Assembly (NCBI GenBank): GCA_900757905.1 | Contig: CAAEPN010000010.1 | Coordinates: forward strand, 1-10,317 | Direction: 5' to 3' | Length of the DNA stretch: 10,317 nt | Source: Clostridia bacterium | Lineage (GTDB): Bacteria; Bacillota; Clostridia; Oscillospirales; CAG-382 | Part shown: one piece after another, positions 7,001 to 10,317 of the stretch | How the letters are laid out: the number at the start of each line of letters is the position of its first letter | Position numbering within the stretch: position 1 is the first letter of the stretch | Notes under the pieces: generated by a model | The model's database searches: none | The model's input: only the letters and a program-made list of their open reading frames with translations | What the model was told of the DNA's origin: nothing | Position numbers and translations under genes: made by a program

Positions 7001-8041
7001 CCGCTTACCAAGTGGCTTGAACCGGATGCCGGCGCGGCAGACGCTGTGAGCGAAATCGTCTTTGATTTATCGGCCGCCGAATTCAAGGGACTTTCGCAGG
7101 CAAAGATCGCCCTCATCGATTACGCCGGAAACACGTTTTTATCGGACTATTATTCCCTTTCGGGCGCGGAAATCGTGTATCCTGCGTCCGTTAGCTTAGA
7201 CAAAACGTCGCTTTCCTTAACAGAGGGTGAAAGCACAAAGCTTACCGCCGCGGTTCTTCCGGCAAACGCCTCCAACCGAACTGTGCTTTGGCGCAGCTCC
7301 GACGAAAACGTTGCGGAAGTTTCCGCAAGCGGCGTCGTTACTGCAAAGAATGAGGGAAGCGCACGCATTACAGCGGAAACGTCCAACGGATTAACGGCAA
7401 GCTGCCTTGTGACAGTAAAAGCCAAAGAGAGCGAAAATTCTCCCGTATCGGCTTCGATCACCGCACCGAAAAACGCATTCACCGGGAATCCGCTTTTCTT
7501 TGAGCTTCAGCTCGAAAGCATGAAAAAAGTGGCAACGGTTTCGTTCACGTTCGAAAAGGACGCGCTTTTGGAATATTCCGGCCTTACCGGCAAAAATGGG
7601 TTCACACCGCTCGGGATCAAATGGAACAACGACAACACGGCCACCGTTGTACTCTCCTATTTGGAAAATGGAGCCGGAGGAAGCTTAACGAAAACAGAGC
7701 TTTGCAGCGTTGCGGAGCTTACCTTCAAGGAGCTTACGAAAGACGCTTCGGTCGGGCTTCGATTAACGGCATTTTCGGCAGCCGGCTATGACGAAAACGG
7801 AAAAGCGGTCTATCTTGTAACCAAGATCGCTACACCGAAAGCCGAAACGGCTGTCAGTGACAAGCCAAACTGCGACGTCAACGGCGACGGAAAAGTCGAT
7901 CTGCTCGACATCACCTATTGCCAAAAATACTATCGGCAAGGCAGCGATTCCTCCGATTGGTCTGACTTTAAACAGTGCGATTTGGACGGAGACGGCCTTA
8001 TCGGAATCCAAGACTTGATCATCATTCTCCAAGCCATGTAA
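4055..8041 (+). CDS. Secreted subtilisin-like serine protease (S8) with PA, Big_2, cohesin-like and dockerin domains
   Basis: A 1328-residue multidomain protease of the cell-envelope (C5a peptidase/lactocepin/Vpr-like) subtilase type. In order: signal peptide 1-27 (cleavage near VFA); I9-like propeptide about 50-150; S8 domain about 175-650 with the triad Asp187 (ILDTG), His254 (SHGTHVAG) and Ser579 (GTSMASPH) plus oxyanion Asn350 (AAGN); a PA-type insert about 395-520 between Asn350 and Ser579; Fn3/Ig-like regions about 665-1040; Big_2 domain 1044-1122 (VSLDKTS, LTAAVLP, ASCLVTV); cohesin-like domain about 1132-1260; dockerin 1273-1328 with loops DVNGDGKVDLLD and DLDGDGLIGIQD. All catalytic residues are present, so it should be active, cutting proteins outside the cell after docking on a cohesin. 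Cys1273 and Cys1308 each directly precede the first Asp of a calcium loop. It is a single-gene transcript, divergent from the BspA operon, with a strong terminator after it. The substrate cannot be told from sequence. Confidence 0.96.
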   Translation: MNNQFLKRLASAFISGCLLLSGQAVFADTNADNVFAVPTISENRASENENVRIIVELKEEPLLAYGAAIHTYAAASDFLSSKEAKEIEQSLAQNRTAVKKTLIKNGVDLTVTHEYSAVINGFSVEASVSDLQAIKETDGVKDAFIAEFYSLPEPINTASGGVSAIGSDLVGEEFGYTGKNSAVAILDTGLDLSHPAFASVNSPKYSKDDIEEVLQNNKMTIGKLNVSKVYINDKIPYAYDYADVDTNVSGGDSHGTHVAGIVGANSGGVVEGVAPDAQLFIMKVFGDETGGAYDDDILAALDDSVKFGVDAINMSLGITAGFSESAYKSMREVYDRVKNAGIALYCAAGNEYSSTYENASGNDLPKAAEPDNGVVASPSTYEAALSVASMNNTETTSVYFLADGKKIRYNDSAEKESEQLTALSGTFEYVDCGVGATADFAGKKLTGKIALIQRAGEENGEILAFAQKEAAAKNAGALAAIIYDNVSGSLVNMTTDHKIPCVFISKADGEYLCALADKRLSVSEDYIDSFTDGFSGKMSDFSSWGVTPDLKLKPEITAPGGDIYSTLPGGLYGNMSGTSMASPHMAGASAVMSQYLCESLNGLNMTLNERTEFIQALLLSTAVPVKDENGVPYSPRKQGAGLASLSAAVQTKAYLLGADGGKPKAEMGYNTDGDFAFDFTAVSFDDADIEFEPSVTVLTEDTVLENGILYMAQKARVLSDEEVTVTVPKKVSVSANGKTQINVKLELTEKGKANLNRDFPNGIYIEGFVTLNPVKGTQAALSYPFMGFFGDWEALAVFDSDIYDDSPASLCETRIGQFRNSDGGGYLLGHNYYVDDSDEYNADKIAIKGGETGKNVTAAVSLLRNVDKLTFSVDDSDGNTVYSESLSKVSKTYHSTEGFYTPMAPKGWAPFDTWNAPLDDGKYTYKITAVFGTKEQTRSYPIVIDSVSPEVLSSKIEGSSWIVTVRDNHYIQGACATANGNEPLTKWLEPDAGAADAVSEIVFDLSAAEFKGLSQAKIALIDYAGNTFLSDYYSLSGAEIVYPASVSLDKTSLSLTEGESTKLTAAVLPANASNRTVLWRSSDENVAEVSASGVVTAKNEGSARITAETSNGLTASCLVTVKAKESENSPVSASITAPKNAFTGNPLFFELQLESMKKVATVSFTFEKDALLEYSGLTGKNGFTPLGIKWNNDNTATVVLSYLENGAGGSLTKTELCSVAELTFKELTKDASVGLRLTAFSAAGYDENGKAVYLVTKIATPKAETAVSDKPNCDVNGDGKVDLLDITYCQKYYRQGSDSSDWSDFKQCDLDGDGLIGIQDLIIILQAM

Positions 8042-8047
8042 ACAACA

Positions 8048-8094
8048 AACGCCTTTTTCGGGATATGGTTCTTCCGAAAAAGGCGTTATTTTTT
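8048..8094 (+). terminator. Rho-independent terminator of the subtilase gene
   Basis: A perfect 14-bp stem (8048-8061 with 8074-8087, AACGCCTTTTTCGG and its complement) with a 12-nt loop is followed by ATTTTTT. It starts 7 bp after the stop codon and isolates the subtilase from the downstream deacylase gene. Confidence 0.92.
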
Positions 8095-8122
8095 AACTTC
8101 CGTAGAGTAAGCGGTTTTGGAC

Positions 8123-8151
8123 TTGACAAAAGAAGAGTAATTCGCTATACT
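8123..8151 (+). promoter_or_regulatory. Sigma-A promoter of the tRNA deacylase gene
   Basis: TTGACA (8123-8128), a 17-bp spacer and TATACT (8146-8151): a near-consensus housekeeping promoter with the start near 8158, giving a leader of about 44 nt. No copy of the GTTAGT...ACTAAC palindrome is present, so this gene is not expected to share control with the protease. Confidence 0.88.
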
Positions 8152-8201
8152 ATAGAAAACTTTATCAAGCGATTAATTTTAACAGAAAGCAGAGACCGGA
8201 C

Positions 8202-8690
8202 ATGAACAAACAAGAAGTATACGCATTTTTGAAAAGCCAAAACATCCCATTTGAAATTACGGAGCACAAGGCGGTCTTTAACATGGAGGAGCTTAATTCT
8301 GTTGAGCTTCCCTACCCGTCTGCCGACGCAAAGAATCTTTTTGTGCGGGATGATAAAAAGAAAAACTACTACTTGATTACGGTTCACGGCGACAAGCGTG
8401 TGGACTTAAAGGAATTCCGCAAGGCACACGGACTGCGCAATCTCTCGTTTGCATCGGCAGAGGATCTATTTGCTATCTTACAGTTAACGCCCGGTTCGGT
8501 CACGCCGCTCGGACTCTTGAATGACCCGGATAACAAGGTCAAGTTTTTTCTTGACAAAGGTTTCCTTGAAGAACCTGGCCTTATCGGCGTTCATCCCAAC
8601 GACAACACGGCTACGGTATGGTTAAAAACAGCCGATCTTCTGCGCCTTATCCGTGAGCATGGCAATGAGATTGAAACGGTAGAGTTATAA
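8202..8690 (+). CDS. Free-standing YbaK/ProX-family aminoacyl-tRNA deacylase (probable Ala-tRNAPro editing)
   Basis: 162 residues, the usual length for stand-alone ProX proteins (also called PrdX or ProXp-ala). The whole protein is one YbaK/aa-tRNA deacylase domain. Hallmarks are Lys44 in AKNLFVRDDKKKNYYLI (the conserved lysine of the family), HGDKRVDLKEF, the TPGSVTPLGLLND segment with the conserved Gly-x-x-x-Thr-Pro, and GVHPNDNTATVWL near the C-terminus. Characterised members hydrolyse Ala wrongly attached to tRNA-Pro in the cytoplasm, acting in trans to prolyl-tRNA synthetases that lack the inserted editing domain. That substrate is taken from the family, not shown here. The Shine-Dalgarno is weak (GAGACCGGA before ATG), but the start aligns with the normal family N-terminus (EVYAFLKSQNIPFEITEH). 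Monocistronic, with its own promoter and terminator. Unrelated in function to the secreted neighbours. Confidence 0.93.
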   Translation: MNKQEVYAFLKSQNIPFEITEHKAVFNMEELNSVELPYPSADAKNLFVRDDKKKNYYLITVHGDKRVDLKEFRKAHGLRNLSFASAEDLFAILQLTPGSVTPLGLLNDPDNKVKFFLDKGFLEEPGLIGVHPNDNTATVWLKTADLLRLIREHGNEIETVEL

Positions 8691-8697
8691 TCTTTGT

Positions 8698-8729
8698 AAA
8701 AAAAGAAGGCTTTACAGCCTTCTTTTTTT
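8698..8729. terminator. Bidirectional terminator between convergent genes
   Basis: AAAAAAAGAAGGCT (8698-8711) pairs perfectly with 8716-8729 around the 4-nt loop TTAC. The stem ends in seven T on the plus strand and seven A on the other side, so it works in both directions: 8 bp after the deacylase stop and 14 bp after the minus-strand transglutaminase stop. Confidence 0.92.
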
Positions 8730-8742
8730 ATCGGTTTTAAAT

Positions 8743-10239
8743 TTACTCCGCTTTAATAGCTTCCGCAAACGGTCGGAGTTCTTCATCCAAAACAAACACG
8801 CAGTTTACGCCCTCGTCCGTAGCAAGCGAGGTCCAATAGGCGTTGCCCGAATAGGTATCAAAATAGGAGATACGGCCGTTTTCCTTTTGAATCAAATAAA
8901 CGCAGATATCCGAACGGCCTTCGTTGAAAAAGGAAATGTATTTGGATCCCCACATGTCCACAAACTCATTGAGGTACAGCTTACCGTCGATCGAAGGCAA
9001 AGCAAACGAATGCGCATATTCCGTAAGCGAGGTCGGGTTGCTCTTCGGACCATAGGCGGCATAAACAGTATTACCGCGCGAATAGAAGCCGTATAACGAA
9101 TAGCTTTGCGCTTCTTGCGCCGTAAGCGAGAGGGCTTCCTTGCGGATATTCTCACCGTTCAGGTCGCAGGAGTACAGCGAGGTCGAGTCGTTATAGTAGA
9201 ACCGTCCGTTGCGAAGCGAAAATCCGGAGAACGCGCCCAACCAATAGCGGCCGCTGCCGTTCGACCAATCGTTTCCGATCCGCACAAGCGTCTCGGTTTT
9301 ATAAGTAACGTCGCTGTAGCGAACAACAGCCGGCGTCGAAGAAGAAATATAATAGCGGTAGAAGCCGTTAAAATAGATCTGCGAGCAGGCGTCGTTCCAA
9401 TAGGCTTCGTCGTATTCTGTACTGTCGTTTTCAAGCGGCGTAAAATCGTCGCGGTCAGGATCCAACTCCAAAAGCGCGTCGTTGCTCTTCAAAAAATAAT
9501 CGTGCCGTACATTGCCGAAGCGGTCTGCAACCGGGTCATCCCATGTCACATCCACATGATACCATTTGTCATTGATACAGACGGCGTTCCAGATGTGTTT
9601 GATCTTTTCGCTTGAAACAAACCCGACCGGAATGCCGGCACGCGAGGCAAGCGCATAAAACGCGGAGGAATATCCCTCACAGACGGCTTTTCCGTCCACC
9701 AAAAGGTCATGCGCATTTCGTTTGACATGCGTGGTATCATACGCCGTATACATCGCCAAACGGTCATGAATCAAAAGGAGTATTTCACTTTCAAATGCAA
9801 GCTCGTCAAAGCCCTCCGAAAGCTCGTCCAAGGCTGCCTCGATCTTGGCCGCTTCTTGGTCGATTACCGCTTTATCGGTAGTCGAATAGCTCGGAATCAT
9901 CGACGTGACCGTCGAGCCGCTTTTACGGTATCCGAACCGGCTTTCACAGAAGTACAGATCCGGGTGCATATAGAGCGTAGTCGAATAAGCCTCTCTGAAT
10001 TCATCGATCGTCAGGTTATACGAAGAAACGGAGATTTCTTCTGCCAATGCCCTAAGTTGCGTATACAGATGATCGTAGATCGATTCCGCATAAAGCGTCG
10101 CTTGGTCATTTTCGGAAGGCAGATAGTTGACTAAAGGCGTTTCCGGCAAAGTTTCGGTGTAGATCGTTTCTTCGGCATATACGGCAAAGCCGGCCACAAG
10201 AAACAGGGTAAAAAAGAGTGCGGCAATTTTTTTTGACAT
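8743..10239 (-). CDS. Secreted transglutaminase-like (papain-fold) protein with C-terminal propeller-like region
   Basis: A 498-residue protein counted from ATG 10239. Residues 1-22 are a signal peptide (MSKKIAALFF..., cleavage near VYA). Residues about 35-150 are a helical N-terminal region with no clear family. Residues about 145-265 form a transglutaminase-like core with Cys187 (GKAVCEGYSSAF), His215 (KHIWNAV) and Asp230 (YHVDVTWDD), a complete Cys-His-Asp triad. Residues about 280-498 carry repeated short strands with aromatic residues (GRFYYNDSTSLYSCDLNGENI, DGKLYLNEF, GRISYF) like DUF5050 or beta-propeller segments. Bacterial secreted members of this fold act as cysteine proteases, amidases or cross-linkers; which applies here is unknown. 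No dockerin or LPXTG motif is seen. Start choice: ATG 10311 would add 24 residues before the signal peptide, while 10239 has AAGGA 11 nt upstream and begins directly at the signal peptide. No convincing promoter was found in the 78 bp left before the window edge. Confidence 0.88.
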   Translation of the reverse strand: MSKKIAALFFTLFLVAGFAVYAEETIYTETLPETPLVNYLPSENDQATLYAESIYDHLYTQLRALAEEISVSSYNLTIDEFREAYSTTLYMHPDLYFCESRFGYRKSGSTVTSMIPSYSTTDKAVIDQEAAKIEAALDELSEGFDELAFESEILLLIHDRLAMYTAYDTTHVKRNAHDLLVDGKAVCEGYSSAFYALASRAGIPVGFVSSEKIKHIWNAVCINDKWYHVDVTWDDPVADRFGNVRHDYFLKSNDALLELDPDRDDFTPLENDSTEYDEAYWNDACSQIYFNGFYRYYISSSTPAVVRYSDVTYKTETLVRIGNDWSNGSGRYWLGAFSGFSLRNGRFYYNDSTSLYSCDLNGENIRKEALSLTAQEAQSYSLYGFYSRGNTVYAAYGPKSNPTSLTEYAHSFALPSIDGKLYLNEFVDMWGSKYISFFNEGRSDICVYLIQKENGRISYFDTYSGNAYWTSLATDEGVNCVFVLDEELRPFAEAIKAE

Positions 10240-10317
10240 GATAAAATCCGTCCTTTTTCTATTTTTATCGGGTGGAATCCAAATCAAAATGACTACGGAA
10301 AGTGCGGCCATTTAAAT

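Noticed and set aside
10240..10311. N-terminal extension of the transglutaminase-like protein to ATG 10311
   Set aside because: It would place 24 extra residues before a normal signal peptide, and an AAGGA site serves ATG 10239 instead.
10261..10317. Promoter for the transglutaminase-like gene (TTGATT with a TAAAAT-like box on the minus strand)
   Set aside because: The spacer is about 14 bp, too short, and other pairings give poor -35 matches; the real promoter may lie beyond the window.

Overview
The window looks like part of the chromosome of a Gram-positive anaerobe of the Clostridia, probably a gut or rumen Oscillospirales/Ruminococcaceae-like organism. The grounds are AAGGAG ribosome binding sites, consensus sigma-A promoters (TTGACA or TTTACA, 17 bp, TATACT), strong U-tract terminators, secreted BspA-type leucine-rich-repeat proteins, bacterial Ig-like (Big_2) domains and type-I-like dockerins. 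The placement is an inference from gene content. No rRNA, tRNA, mobile element or CRISPR array was seen.

Layout. (1) Positions 1-3715, minus strand: a two-gene operon of secreted BspA/LRR_5 proteins. The upstream gene (2081..3715) is complete and ends in a cohesin-like domain plus a dockerin. The downstream gene (2068 to beyond position 1) is cut by the window edge after about 689 residues and carries LRRs, a beta-sandwich domain, a Big_2 domain and the start of a cohesin-like domain. (2) Positions 3716-4054: a 339-bp divergent control region with two back-to-back sigma-A promoters and four copies (three good, one degenerate) of a palindrome close to GTTAGTCGTMACTAAC. (3) Positions 4055-8041, plus strand: a 1328-residue secreted subtilase with an I9 propeptide, a PA insert, Fn3/Ig-like domains, Big_2, a cohesin-like domain and a dockerin, followed by a strong terminator. 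(4) Positions 8123-8690, plus strand: a free-standing YbaK/ProX-type aminoacyl-tRNA deacylase with its own promoter. (5) A bidirectional terminator at 8698-8729. (6) Positions 8743-10239, minus strand: a secreted transglutaminase-like cysteine protein, convergent with the deacylase gene.

How the genes may work together. The subtilase and the BspA operon are divergently transcribed, share the same operator-like palindrome and share C-terminal modules (Big_2, cohesin-like, dockerin). The residues at the predicted cohesin-contact positions of the two complete dockerins are nearly the same. This points to a co-regulated, cell-surface, non-cellulosomal assembly in which a protease and LRR binding proteins dock onto the same scaffold. 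Neither the scaffold nor the regulator is in the window. The secreted transglutaminase-like protein may act at the same surface, but nothing in its control region links it to the set.
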